NCBI RefSeq assembly: GCF_003762835.1
Contig: NZ_RJWA01000005.1
Location: 124,001-188,000, forward strand
Source of the DNA: Micromonospora sp. HM5-17
GTDB lineage: Bacteria; Actinomycetota; Actinomycetes; Mycobacteriales; Micromonosporaceae
Length of the DNA stretch: 64,000 bases
Direction of reading: 5' to 3'
A program made the translations under genes and the position numbers. The notes below the pieces were generated by a model, which was not told the DNA's origin, made no database searches, and saw only the letters and a list, made by a program, of their open reading frames with translations. Of the stretch, positions 55,430 through 63,895 are shown one piece after another (the stretch's first letter is position 1; the number at the start of each line of letters is the position of its first letter).

Positions 55430-55792
55430 CTACGCCCGGGCCTGGACCGGCACGCCGGCCCGGAGCCGCCCCGGGCCCGGGGGCGTGGTCGCGTCGGTGC
55501 CCCACTCCCGTACGCCGGTGCCGCGCGCGCCCGGCACGCAGGGGCCGTCGTGCCCCTCGCGCTCCCCGCACCGGCCACCACCAACGAGGAGGCGGTCGCA
55601 GAAGACCCGGTACCGCTCGTGCTGCGCGTCCTCGGCCGAGACCGTGACCTCGCCGGCGTCGAGTTCCGGAAGGAACGCCAGCGACTCGGTCAACATCGCG
55701 GCCAATTCGGTGGCGGCGTCCAATGTGGGTACGGCGACCCGGAGGTGGATGACGTGCCCGGGTGCCGCGTCGCCGCAACCGAATTCGTCCAT
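55430..55792 (-). CDS. small Cys-containing hypothetical protein
   Basis: 120 residues. The first part (PGHVIHLRVAVPTLDAATELAAML) looks like a ferredoxin-like alpha/beta element. The end carries RCGEREGHDGPC, a C-x5-H-x3-C type pattern that may bind zinc, as in other short actinobacterial proteins. ATG at 55792 has AAAGGACCCTTC; a longer start at 55843 has none. It is convergent with the terpene synthase gene. Its function is unknown. Confidence 0.6.
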   Translation of the reverse strand: MDEFGCGDAAPGHVIHLRVAVPTLDAATELAAMLTESLAFLPELDAGEVTVSAEDAQHERYRVFCDRLLVGGGRCGEREGHDGPCVPGARGTGVREWGTDATTPPGPGRLRAGVPVQARA

Positions 55793-56104
55793 GAAGGGTC
55801 CTTTCTCGCCCACGCCCAACCCGTCCGCCCGGGGCCGCACCACCGGCCGCCCCGCCGACGCCCCGATAGCTTAGAGACGGACCGGGAAAATCCGGGTTTG
55901 CCACTCCCGGAAAATCCACCGTCCGTGAGTTGATCAGCACGAAGAGCCAGGTCCGGCGCCGCGCCTCGGCCGAGCTGACCGGCCGGCCGGGCCGCCCCGG
56001 CACGAACCGGCACTAGCCGAGCCACGGGAACAGCCAATACCCTTCGGTAACCGCGATTTAACGTGACCCCCGTCACGCGACGATATCCGGAGGCTGCCCC
56101 CGCC
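55793..56104. other. intergenic region upstream of fadD-like gene, with direct repeats
   Basis: GGAAAATCC occurs at 55885-55893 and 55909-55917, 24 bases apart, each flanked by CCGG-like bases. This AT-poor genome makes the exact repeat notable, so a regulator could bind both. The acyl-CoA synthetase promoter should lie between here and 56090. Confidence 0.45.
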
Positions 56105-57931
56105 ATGTCTCTCGAGGTCCCCTACCGGTCCATCCCTGACATGTTCCTCCAACGGGTCTCGGCCACCCCCGATCGGAACGCGTTCGGCCACCCCGCCCCC
56201 GACGACTCCGGTCCGGTCTGGCTCACCTGGGCCCAGGTCGGCCAGCGCGCGAAGGCGATCGCCGCCGGACTGCGCGGCCTGGGCATCGACCACGAGGACC
56301 GGGTGGCGATCGTCGCCAACACCCGGCTCGAGTGGGTCATCGCCGACCTCGGGATCATGTGCGCCGGTGGCGCGACCACCACGGTCTACCCGACGACCGA
56401 TCCGGAGGACACCACCTTCATCATCGCGGACTCCGGCTCGAAGGTCGTGATCGCCGAGAACCCCGCGCAGGCCGCCAAGCTCGCCGGGGCGAGTTTGCCC
56501 GAGGTGACCCACGTGGTGCTCATCGACGGTCCCGCGGACCCGGAGGCGACTCCCCCGCAGCTCACCCTCGCCGACCTCGAGGTACAGGGCACGCTTGCCC
56601 TGGAACGCGAGCCCGACCTCATCGACCGGGTGGTCCAGGAGATCACCCCGGACCGCCTGGCCACCCTGATCTACACCTCGGGCACCACCGGTCGCCCCAA
56701 GGGCGTCGAACTGCTGCACGCCGGCTGGTGCTGGGAGGGGGTGGCCCAGGCGGACCTGGACATCCTCCGCCCCACGGACCTGCAGTACCTCTGGCTCCCG
56801 TTGTCGCACTCGTTCGGCAAGACCCTGCTCTGCGGGGTGATCCACGTGGGGCTTCCCACCTATGTGGACGGCCGGTTGGACAAGCTCGTCGACCTGCTCG
56901 GGGTGGTCCGACCGACGCTGATGTGCGGCGCCCCCCGGATCTTCGAGAAGGTCTACAACCGCGCCGTCACGGCCGCCCAGACCGGCGGCGCCGCGAAGGC
57001 GAAGATCTTCGCCTGGGCGGTGCGGACCGGCAAGCGCAAGGTGGCGCGGGAGCAGGCGGGCCAGCCGGTCTCCGCCGGGCTGCGGATCAGCTACGCGGTC
57101 GCCCACAAGCTGGTCTTCAGCAAGCTCCAGGCTCGACTGGGCGGCCGGATCCGGGTGCTGGTCTCCGGCTCCGCACCGCTGAGCAAGGAGATCGCCGCGT
57201 TCTTCGCCGCCGCGGGCCTGCCGATCTTCGAGGGGTACGGCCTGACCGAAACCAGTGCCGGCAACTTCGTCAACCGACCGGGCCGGCTGAAGATCGGTAC
57301 GGTCGGCCAGTGCCTCGGCGATCTCGAATGCAAGATCGACTCTGACGGGGAGATCCTGCTGCGCGGGGCACCGGTGATGCGCGGCTACCACAACCTGCCC
57401 GAGGAGACCGCGGCCGCGTTCACCCCGGACGGCTTCTTCCGCACCGGCGACATCGGCACGCTCGACGCCGACGGCTTCCTGACCATCACCGACCGGAAGA
57501 AGGACCTGGTCAAGACCTCCGGCGGCAAGTACGTCGCCCCGTCGGCGATCGAGGGCATGTTCAAGGCGCTGTGCCCGTACACCGCGCAGGCGGTCGTGAT
57601 CGGCCAGGCCCGCAACTACTGCACGATGCTGGTCAGCCTCGACCCCGACGGCATCACGTCCTGGGCCGCCGGCGGCCCGCTCGCCGGGCGGCCGTACGCC
57701 GAGATCGTCGCCTCCCCGCAGGTACGCGCCATGGTCGAGGGCTACGTCGCGCAGCTCAACACCAGGCTCAACCGGTGGGAGACGATCAAGAAGGTCACCG
57801 TCCTGCCCCGGGAGCTCACCGTCGAGGACGGCGAGCTGACCCCCTCGATGAAGATCAAGCGGAACGTCGTGGAGGCCAACTTCGCCGCAGAGATCGAGAA
57901 GATGTACGAGGGAACCCTGGCCCAGCTCTGA
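56105..57931 (+). CDS. long-chain acyl-CoA synthetase (AMP-forming)
   Basis: 608 residues, FadD15-like. The enzyme activates fatty acids as acyl-AMP and transfers them to CoA. Seen: the P-loop YTSGTTGRPKGVELLH, PLSHSFGKTL, the motif EGYGLTETSAG, FFRTGDIGTLDADGFLTITDRKKDLVKTSGGKYVAPSAIE (A8 hinge) and the catalytic-lysine region TPSMKIKRNVV. ATG at 56105 follows GGAGGC about 13 bases upstream; a longer frame to 56063 has no better site. The chain-length preference and the pathway it serves cannot be told from this context. Direct repeats upstream may regulate it. Confidence 0.92.
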   Translation: MSLEVPYRSIPDMFLQRVSATPDRNAFGHPAPDDSGPVWLTWAQVGQRAKAIAAGLRGLGIDHEDRVAIVANTRLEWVIADLGIMCAGGATTTVYPTTDPEDTTFIIADSGSKVVIAENPAQAAKLAGASLPEVTHVVLIDGPADPEATPPQLTLADLEVQGTLALEREPDLIDRVVQEITPDRLATLIYTSGTTGRPKGVELLHAGWCWEGVAQADLDILRPTDLQYLWLPLSHSFGKTLLCGVIHVGLPTYVDGRLDKLVDLLGVVRPTLMCGAPRIFEKVYNRAVTAAQTGGAAKAKIFAWAVRTGKRKVAREQAGQPVSAGLRISYAVAHKLVFSKLQARLGGRIRVLVSGSAPLSKEIAAFFAAAGLPIFEGYGLTETSAGNFVNRPGRLKIGTVGQCLGDLECKIDSDGEILLRGAPVMRGYHNLPEETAAAFTPDGFFRTGDIGTLDADGFLTITDRKKDLVKTSGGKYVAPSAIEGMFKALCPYTAQAVVIGQARNYCTMLVSLDPDGITSWAAGGPLAGRPYAEIVASPQVRAMVEGYVAQLNTRLNRWETIKKVTVLPRELTVEDGELTPSMKIKRNVVEANFAAEIEKMYEGTLAQL

Positions 57932-58024
57932 GGACGCCGCCGCGACCCGGTGCGGCCGACCCGGCCGGCCGCGGCAGTGGCCGCCGTTCGCCGGCCGCGG
58001 GACCGTACCGTCAGCGGCGCCGCC

Positions 58025-59482
58025 TCACGCGATGACGGCGGGCTCCCGCCAGAACGGCCGGTCCGCCCGGTCGAGGTCGTACCGGACCGCCGCCAGCCGG
58101 CGTACCGCCTCGGTCAGCTCGGCGGGGGGCAGCGTGAACGGCAGCCGGAGAAACCGCTCCAGCGTGCCGTCCAGGCCGAACCGGGGCCCCGGTGCGATCC
58201 GCACCCCGACCCGCTCGGCGGCCCGGGCCAGCGCGCTGGCGATCGGCGCGTCCAGCTCCGCCCAGAGCGTCACCCCGCCCTGCGGTGGCCGGACCCGCCA
58301 GGCCGGTAGCTCGTCCCGGAGCACGGCCAGCAGGGCATCCCGCTGTGCGGTGAGCTGGGCGCGGCGGGCCGCGACGATCGTCTCGCGCTCGGCGAGCAGC
58401 CGTACCGCCACGAGCTGGTCCAGCACCGGGCCGGCCATGTCGACCCCGACCCGGGCCGCGGCCAGCCGCTGTACCTGCGGCGCGGAGGCGCGGATCCAGC
58501 CGATCCGCAGCCCACCCCAGTACGGCTTGCTCATACCGCCGATCGTGAACACCCGGGAGTGCCGGTCGAAGACCGCGGTCGGCGGCGGCATCTCGACCCC
58601 GTCCAGCGCGACGTCCACGAACGACTCGTCGACGACCAGGTCCGTTCCGGTGGTCTGGGCGGTCGCCACCACACGCTCGCGCAGCTCGGTCGGCATCAGG
58701 TGGCCGGTGGGGTTCTGGAACTCGGGAATCAGGTACGCCAGCCGGGGCCGGGTCTGCCGCAGTCCGCCGAGGAGCAGGTCGGCGTCCCAGCCCGCGCCCT
58801 CGGCGTCCAGGCCGTGCGTGGTGATCCGGGCACGCCGGGCGGCGAAGGCGGCCAGCGCGTTCGGATACGTCGGCGACTCGACCAGCACGCCCGCCCCGGC
58901 CGGCAGCGCGAGCCGCAGCACCAGGTCGAGGGCGTGCTGCACCCCGTTGGTGACCAGGATCTGCTCGGCGGAGGTCGGCAGCCCCCGCGCCGTGAACCGC
59001 GCGGCGATCATGGCCCGGAGTTCGACGATGCCGGTCGGGTGGTACCCGGCACCCCCGAGGTAGCGCGGCAGGTCGTCGACAGCGGCCCGGGCGGCGTCGG
59101 TCAGCTCGACCGGGGCCGCGAGCGCGGCGCACGCGAAGTCGATGACGTCGAGGTCGTCCAGCGGGGCCAGCATGCCGGTGCTGCCCACCCGGTGGCCGTT
59201 CGGCAGGGTGGTCCAGCTTCCGGCCCCACGCCGGCTGGTGATGTGCCCGGTCTCCCTGAGCGTACGGTAGGCGGCGGTCACCGTGGTCCGGCTGATCCCC
59301 AGCGCCTCGGCCAGTTCCCGTTCCGCCGGCAGCCGTACGCCGAGCGGCAACCGGCCATCGGCGAGGAGTCCGCGGACGGCACCGGCCAGCGCGGCGTAGT
59401 CGGGATCGCGGCGCCGCCCGGGTAGGGCATGCCACTGACCGAGCATGCGGGCCAGATGGGAACCACGGATCAGGCCACTCAT
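58025..59482 (-). CDS. MocR-type GntR/aminotransferase transcriptional regulator
   Basis: 485 residues. The N-terminal GntR winged helix (DYAALAGAVRGLLADGRLPLGVRLPAERELAEALGISRTTVTAAYRTLRETG) is joined to a full fold-type I aminotransferase. The PLP lysine lies in IGGMSKPYWGGLRIGW, and LIPEFQNPTGHLMP and VVDESFVDV are seen. MocR proteins sense PLP or an amino compound. The classic targets pdxST are not in the window, and no YczE-type membrane gene is next to it. ATG at 59482 has GGGAGATGTGGCG; GTG at 59488 is too close to that site. Its target is probably the divergent gene or itself. Confidence 0.9.
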   Translation of the reverse strand: MSGLIRGSHLARMLGQWHALPGRRRDPDYAALAGAVRGLLADGRLPLGVRLPAERELAEALGISRTTVTAAYRTLRETGHITSRRGAGSWTTLPNGHRVGSTGMLAPLDDLDVIDFACAALAAPVELTDAARAAVDDLPRYLGGAGYHPTGIVELRAMIAARFTARGLPTSAEQILVTNGVQHALDLVLRLALPAGAGVLVESPTYPNALAAFAARRARITTHGLDAEGAGWDADLLLGGLRQTRPRLAYLIPEFQNPTGHLMPTELRERVVATAQTTGTDLVVDESFVDVALDGVEMPPPTAVFDRHSRVFTIGGMSKPYWGGLRIGWIRASAPQVQRLAAARVGVDMAGPVLDQLVAVRLLAERETIVAARRAQLTAQRDALLAVLRDELPAWRVRPPQGGVTLWAELDAPIASALARAAERVGVRIAPGPRFGLDGTLERFLRLPFTLPPAELTEAVRRLAAVRYDLDRADRPFWREPAVIA

Positions 59483-59843
59483 CGCCACATCTCCCGGATC
59501 GGATCGTCATATCCCGAGGATTGGCCTTCAGAGTGGCATGCACGGCACCAGTTGGCAACCACAGGCTCCCCCGGTACCCCGCCCGGGAGCGCCGGGCCGG
59601 CGATCGGCGGCTCCCTCGCCGGCTCCTCCGGCCCTACGCCGGGCTGGTGCGCCACGGCGTCAGAGGCGTGTCGACGATCAGGCCTTCACCGCCGGCCCGG
59701 CCGAGACGGCGCGCACGACTCACCAGGCCGACGCCGTACCCACGCCGCGACGCGGACCCACACCGGGGCACCCGACGAACCCACCGCCACCATGCCACCA
59801 CGGACTGTCCCTAGTGGACAGTGAATCCCCGGAACGGAGAGGA
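59483..59843. other. intergenic region between MocR and a winged-helix-like gene
   Basis: No gene seen. Near the MocR start, AGTGGCATG and CCAGTTGGC-type repeats could be part of an operator, but no clear symmetry was found. The rest is GC-rich without features. Confidence 0.35.
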
Positions 59844-60356
59844 ATGAACGCCTGGCGACCTTTCCGGCAGCGGACGGGACGCGGCATCATCTCTCCCATG
59901 GGGGATGAGGGAGGATGGCGGTGGTCCGACGCCTGGATTTTCGTCTCGCTGATCATCGCCGGCGGTGCCGGCAAACACCGCCGGTCGGCCCGCACCCGCC
60001 GACCCGAGGGTGTACGCCTCGCCGACGTGCTCTCCACCGCTGAACATCTCAACCGGGCCATCCCGGCCCGGCACGAGATCGAGGCGGCGATACGCCGCCT
60101 CGTCGGCGCGGGCCTGGTCACCGTCTCGGACGGCTGGTTCCGGGTCACGTCCGCCGGGGAACGCCTCTGGCGGACCCGACCGCACGGCGGAGTCGGCACC
60201 GTGGTGGAGACGATGCACGGGGTGCTGACCCGGCGGCACGCCCCCGGCAACTACGACTGGGTCCTGGACGAGGAGGAGCACGCCGCGGCGGTGCAGGAGT
60301 ACGCCGCCCGGTTCATGCTGCCGACGCCCCGCCGCTCGCCGGAGAACAGCGGGTAG
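59844..60356 (+). CDS. hypothetical protein with winged-helix-like region
   Basis: 170 residues. Residues 65-115 (VRLADVLSTAEHLNRAIPARHEIEAAIRRLVGAGLVTVSDGWFRVTSAGERLW) read like a winged helix without clear DNA contacts. A WSDAWIFVSLIIAGG stretch at about residue 30 is hydrophobic but conserved-looking in the Micromonospora type of this protein. ATG at 59844 has ACGGAGAGGA; ATG at 59898 (MGDEGGWRWSDAW) is a good alternative. It stands alone on the plus strand. Its function is unknown; a small regulator is possible. Confidence 0.6.
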   Translation: MNAWRPFRQRTGRGIISPMGDEGGWRWSDAWIFVSLIIAGGAGKHRRSARTRRPEGVRLADVLSTAEHLNRAIPARHEIEAAIRRLVGAGLVTVSDGWFRVTSAGERLWRTRPHGGVGTVVETMHGVLTRRHAPGNYDWVLDEEEHAAAVQEYAARFMLPTPRRSPENSG

Positions 60357-60514
60357 CCCGGGTTCCCCGGATGTCTCCCGCCCCGCCGGCGCGGCGCCCG
60401 GCCGGCTGACCCGGCCAGCCGACCCCGGATAGCGGTCCGGGCGACCACCGGCACGACGATCGGCGCGGGACCCCAGCCCACCAGCGAGCCGCTCCAGGCC
60501 GGACCACGCGTCAC

Positions 60515-60553
60515 GCCGGCCACCCGATCCGATCAGCGGACCGGGTGGCCGGC
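60515..60553 (-). terminator. 17-bp stem (one mismatch) overlapping the hisF stop
   Basis: Arms 60515-60531 and 60537-60553, core GCCGGCCACCCG paired with CGGGTGGCCGGC, loop ATCAG; the stop codon of hisF (60533-60535) lies in the loop. It should end the his transcript. There is no U-tract. Confidence 0.65.
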
Positions 60554-61303
60554 GGCACGGAGCGCGTCCTTGACCTCGCCGATGCTCAGCTCACCAAAGT
60601 GGAACACGCTGGCCGCGAGCACCGCATCGGCCCCGGCGGCGACCGCCGGCGGAAAGTGGCTCACCGCCCCGGCGCCCCCGCTGGCGATCACCGGTACGTC
60701 CACCACCCGACGCACCGCCTCGATCAGCTCCAGGTCGAACCCGGCCTTGGTGCCGTCGGCGTCCATCGAGTTCAGCAGGATCTCCCCCGCACCCAGCTCG
60801 GCCACCCGCGCCGCCCAGGCGACGGCGTCAAGACCGGTGCCGCGCCGGCCGCCGTGGGTGGTCACCTCGAAGCCGCTGGCCGTGGTGACCCCGGCCGGCG
60901 ACCGCCGCACGTCCAGCGAGAGGACCAGCACCTGCCGACCGAACCGCTCGGCGATCTCGGTGATCAGCTCCGGCCGCGCGATCGCGGCGGTGTTCACCCC
61001 GACCTTGTCGGCGCCGGCCCGCAGCAGCCGGTCGACGTCGGCCACCTGCCGGACACCACCGCCGACGGTGAGCGGGATGAAGACCGACTCGGCCGTACGG
61101 CGTACCACCTCCAGCATGGTGCCGCGGTCGTCGGACGAGGCGGTGACGTCGAGGAAGGTCAGCTCGTCGGCGCCGGCCTCGTCGTACGCCGCCGCCAGCT
61201 CCACCGGGTCACCCGCGTCCCGCAGGTCGACGAAGTTGACCCCCTTGACCACCCGGCCGGCGTCCACGTCGAGGCAGGGGATGACCCGTACCGCCACCGT
61301 CAT
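60533..61303 (-). CDS. hisF: imidazole glycerol phosphate synthase subunit HisF
   Basis: HisF uses ammonia from HisH to make imidazole glycerol phosphate and AICAR. 256 residues, normal length. Seen: [19 protein letters not shown] with the catalytic Asp, [37 protein letters not shown] with the second Asp, [14 protein letters not shown] and [15 protein letters not shown] at 61303 is supported by a leaderless box TAGGCT six bases upstream, inside the short gap after priA, so it can be transcribed on its own as well as from the his operon. A strong hairpin overlaps its end. Confidence 0.97.
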   Translation of the reverse strand: MTVAVRVIPCLDVDAGRVVKGVNFVDLRDAGDPVELAAAYDEAGADELTFLDVTASSDDRGTMLEVVRRTAESVFIPLTVGGGVRQVADVDRLLRAGADKVGVNTAAIARPELITEIAERFGRQVLVLSLDVRRSPAGVTTASGFEVTTHGGRRGTGLDAVAWAARVAELGAGEILLNSMDADGTKAGFDLELIEAVRRVVDVPVIASGGAGAVSHFPPAVAAGADAVLAASVFHFGELSIGEVKDALRAAGHPVR

Positions 61304-61309
61304 GCGTCG

Positions 61310-61315
61310 AGCCTA
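61310..61315 (-). promoter_or_regulatory. -10 box TAGGCT of leaderless hisF
   Basis: Minus-strand TAGGCT, six bases (CGACGC), then ATG 61303. It lies in the 25-base gap between priA and hisF. Confidence 0.6.
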
Positions 61316-61328
61316 TCCGGCGCGCGGG

Positions 61329-62054
61329 TCACGCCTCGGCCAGCACGGCGAGCGCCTCGGCGACGGTGAACGCACCCGCGTAGAGCGCCTTGCCGGCGAT
61401 CACGCCCTCGACCCCGATCGGCTCCAGGGCGGCGAGCGCCCGGAGGTCATCGAGGGTGGAGACGCCACCGGAGGCGATCACCGGAGCGGAGGTCCGGGCA
61501 CAGACCTCACGGAGCAGGTCGAGGTTGGGACCGCGCATCGTGCCGTCCTTGGTGATGTCGGTCACGACGTACCGCGCCGCCCCCGCCTTGTCCAGCCGCT
61601 CCAGCACCTCGAAGAGGTCGCCGCCGTCGCGGGTCCAGCCCCGGGCCGACAGGGTACGGCCGCGCACGTCGAGCCCGATCGCCACCCGGTCGCCGTACTC
61701 GGCGACGACCCGGTCGCACCACTGCGGATTCTCCAGCGCGGCGGTGCCGATGTTGACCCGGGCCGCCCCGGTCGCCAGGGCCGCCGTCAACGACGCGTCG
61801 TCCCGAATCCCGCCGGAGAGCTCGACGTTCACGTCGAGCCGACCAACCACCTCGGCGAGCAGTTCCGCGTTCGACCCCCGACCGAACGCGGCGTCGAGGT
61901 CGACCAGGTGGATCCAGGTGGCGCCGTCGCGCTGCCAGGCCAGCGCCGCCTCCAGCGGGTCGCCGTAGCTCGTCTCGCTACCAGCGGCGCCCTGGACCAG
62001 GCGGACCGCCTGGCCGTTCGCGACGTCGACGGCGGGGAGCAGGGTGAGGCTCAA
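61329..62054 (-). CDS. priA: bifunctional phosphoribosyl isomerase PriA (HisA/TrpF)
   Basis: 241 residues. HisA isomerises ProFAR in histidine synthesis; in actinobacteria the same protein also does the TrpF step of tryptophan synthesis. Seen: [18 protein letters not shown] with the first catalytic Asp, [41 protein letters not shown] and [14 protein letters not shown] with the second. The dual role is inferred from the lineage and because no trpF is seen among the trp genes here. It starts with TTG at 62054 after GAGGAGATCACG, a weak codon with a strong ribosome site. The operon continues to hisF. Confidence 0.93.
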   Translation of the reverse strand: MSLTLLPAVDVANGQAVRLVQGAAGSETSYGDPLEAALAWQRDGATWIHLVDLDAAFGRGSNAELLAEVVGRLDVNVELSGGIRDDASLTAALATGAARVNIGTAALENPQWCDRVVAEYGDRVAIGLDVRGRTLSARGWTRDGGDLFEVLERLDKAGAARYVVTDITKDGTMRGPNLDLLREVCARTSAPVIASGGVSTLDDLRALAALEPIGVEGVIAGKALYAGAFTVAEALAVLAEA

Positions 62055-62087
62055 CGTGATCTCCTCGAAGAGTCGGGCGGAGGATGG

Positions 62088-62414
62088 TCAGGTACGCCGG
62101 CCCAGGGCGATCACCACGACGGCCGGCAACGCCAGCAGCACCAGGACGATCAGGCCCAGCCGCAGCGCCAGGTCGTCGACGAGCAGCCAGATACCACCCA
62201 GGGCGACCAGGGAGAGGACGGCCACCCCGGCCCGCTCGCCCCGGCTGCGCCGCGGAAAGATCCGCCCCGTACGCCGGTCCGGAAGCCGGGGCGTGAGGCG
62301 GCGCAGCAGGGCCCGGCGACGCTGGCGCCGCGCCACGGCCCGGGCCCGCGCCGCCCGGGCCCGCTCGGCCTCGGCGAGCCGGGCGGCCCGCCGCCGGGCC
62401 CGTTCCCGGCTCAT
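62088..62414 (-). CDS. small basic membrane protein in the his operon
   Basis: 108 residues. Residues 1-65 are strikingly rich in Arg and Ala (a long helix, RRRAARLAEAERARAARARA); residues 66-105 hold two hydrophobic segments (GVAVLSLVALGGIWLLV and LGLIVLVLLALPAVVVIAL). ATG at 62414 has GGGGAGGCCGACG. It sits between hisH and priA, with a gap of 13 and 33 bases, and must be co-transcribed with them. The basic helix would lie in the cytosol. Its function is unknown; similar small proteins occur at this place in Micromonosporaceae-type his operons. Confidence 0.7.
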   Translation of the reverse strand: MSRERARRRAARLAEAERARAARARAVARRQRRRALLRRLTPRLPDRRTGRIFPRRSRGERAGVAVLSLVALGGIWLLVDDLALRLGLIVLVLLALPAVVVIALGRRT

Positions 62415-62427
62415 CGTCGGCCTCCCC

Positions 62428-63054
62428 TCACAGCGTCGCCAGCCAGTTGGTCAGCAGCAGCCGGCCGGTGTCGGCCGACTTCTCCGGGTGGAACTGGGTC
62501 GCCGACAGCGGCCCGCGCTCCACCGCCGCCACGAACCGCGACCCGTGCTCGGCCGTGGCCGCCAGCGCACCGGCCGACGCCAACGCGGTCAGGTCGGTGG
62601 CGGCGTAGGAGTGGACGAAGTAGAACCGCGAGCCGGCCGGCAGGCCGGCGAAGAGGGTCGAGCCGGCCGGCGCGTCGACGCTGTTCCAGCCCATGTGCGG
62701 CACCCGCCGGGCGGCCAGCCGGGTCACCCCGCCGGGCAGCAGGCCGAGCCCCTTGGTGACCACCCCGTGCTCCTCGCCGTACTCGAAGAGCACCTGCATG
62801 CCGACGCAGATGCCGAGCACCGGACGGCCGGCGGCGACCCGCTCGGCGATGACCGGACCGGCCTTCAGCGCCTCGATCCCGGCCATGCAGGCGGCGAAGG
62901 CACCGACCCCGGGGACCACCAGCCCGTCCGCCGCCGCCGCCGCGGCGAGGTCGTCGGTGACCGTCACCTCGGCGCCGGCCCGGGCCACCGCCCGCTGGGC
63001 CGAGCGCAGGTTGCCCGAGCCGTAGTCGAGCACCACCACCCTCGGCGCGGTCAT
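62428..63054 (-). CDS. hisH: imidazole glycerol phosphate synthase subunit HisH
   Basis: The glutaminase that supplies ammonia to HisF. 208 residues. Seen: VVLDYGSGNLRS at the N-terminus, the oxyanion region PGVGAFAACM, the nucleophile Cys in LGICVGMQVLFE, and the His/Glu pair in QFHPEKS near residue 190. ATG at 63054 shares its A with the stop of the preceding 56-residue gene (TGATG), so translation is coupled. A longer in-frame start at 63351 is inside hisB and is not used. Confidence 0.96.
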   Translation of the reverse strand: MTAPRVVVLDYGSGNLRSAQRAVARAGAEVTVTDDLAAAAAADGLVVPGVGAFAACMAGIEALKAGPVIAERVAAGRPVLGICVGMQVLFEYGEEHGVVTKGLGLLPGGVTRLAARRVPHMGWNSVDAPAGSTLFAGLPAGSRFYFVHSYAATDLTALASAGALAATAEHGSRFVAAVERGPLSATQFHPEKSADTGRLLLTNWLATL

Positions 63055-63224
63055 CAGGAGTCCCCGGGAATCAGCCAGAGTACCCCGCCCGTGGTGGCGA
63101 GGACGGCGAGCAGGCCGACCAGCCAGAGCGCCCCCCGGGGCGCGCCCTGCCGGTGCAGCGACCAGGCCCCGCCGATCAGCGTCCCGCCGAGGGCGAACAG
63201 GGCGATCGGGAGCACCGCCTCCAT
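63054..63224 (-). CDS. 56-residue membrane protein between hisB and hisH
   Basis: Two hydrophobic segments are seen: VLPIALFALGGTLIGGAW and WLVGLLAVLATTGGVLWL, joined by a basic turn (HRQGAPRG). ATG at 63224 overlaps the hisB stop and the TGA at 63054-63056 overlaps the hisH start, so it is locked between the two his genes by TGATG-type junctions at both ends. This dense coupling argues for real translation in spite of its small size. Unknown function. Confidence 0.7.
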   Translation of the reverse strand: MEAVLPIALFALGGTLIGGAWSLHRQGAPRGALWLVGLLAVLATTGGVLWLIPGDS

Positions 63225-63835
63225 CAGAGCAGTCCCTTGGTGCTGGGAACGGCGCCCCCGGATCGCGGGTCGATCGACACGGCCTCGCGCAGCGCCCGGG
63301 CGACCGCCTTGAACTGCGCCTCCACCACGTGGTGCGCGTCGGGGTGGCCACCGGGGCGGGCCGCCCGCAGCACCGAGACGTGCAGCGTCAGCCGGGCGGT
63401 CTGGCCGAACGACTCCCAGATGTGCCGGGTCATGCTGGTCGGATAGACCGGACCGATGTACGGGGCCAGCGGCGGTTCGTCGTGCACCACGTACGGCCGC
63501 CCGGACAGGTCGACGGCGGCCTGCACCAGCACCTCGTCCATCGGAATCGTCGCCGAGCCGTACCGCCGGATGCCGGCCTTGTCCCCGAGCGCCTGGTCGA
63601 ACGCGGTGCCGAGGGCGAGCGCGGTGTCCTCGATGGTGTGATGGGCGTCGATCTCCAGGTCGCCGACGGTCTGCACGGTCAGGTCGAAACCCCCGTGCCG
63701 GGCGATCTGGTGCAGCATGTGGTCATAGAACCCGACCCCGGTGGCGATCTCGGCGTTGCCGGAGCCGTCGAGGTCGAGTTCGACCAAGACCTTGGTCTCG
63801 GCCGTGGTCCGCTCGACCCGGGCGGTTCTGCTCAC
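63224..63835 (-). CDS. hisB: imidazoleglycerol-phosphate dehydratase
   Basis: HisB dehydrates imidazole glycerol phosphate to imidazole acetol phosphate. 203 residues, the monofunctional bacterial size. Seen: ATGVGFYDHMLHQIARHGGFDL, DAHHTIEDTALALG, the metal ligands in YVVHDEPP, and the late HHVVEAQFKAVARALREAV. GTG at 63835 has an AAAGG site nine bases upstream. It is the first complete his gene of the operon seen here; a further gene (hisC) would be expected just to the right. Confidence 0.96.
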   Translation of the reverse strand: MSRTARVERTTAETKVLVELDLDGSGNAEIATGVGFYDHMLHQIARHGGFDLTVQTVGDLEIDAHHTIEDTALALGTAFDQALGDKAGIRRYGSATIPMDEVLVQAAVDLSGRPYVVHDEPPLAPYIGPVYPTSMTRHIWESFGQTARLTLHVSVLRAARPGGHPDAHHVVEAQFKAVARALREAVSIDPRSGGAVPSTKGLL

Positions 63836-63895
63836 GGTAGGACCTTTCGTTGGGGAGGGCGCAGGTTCAGCATGCCAGGGCGGGCCGGGTCGGCA

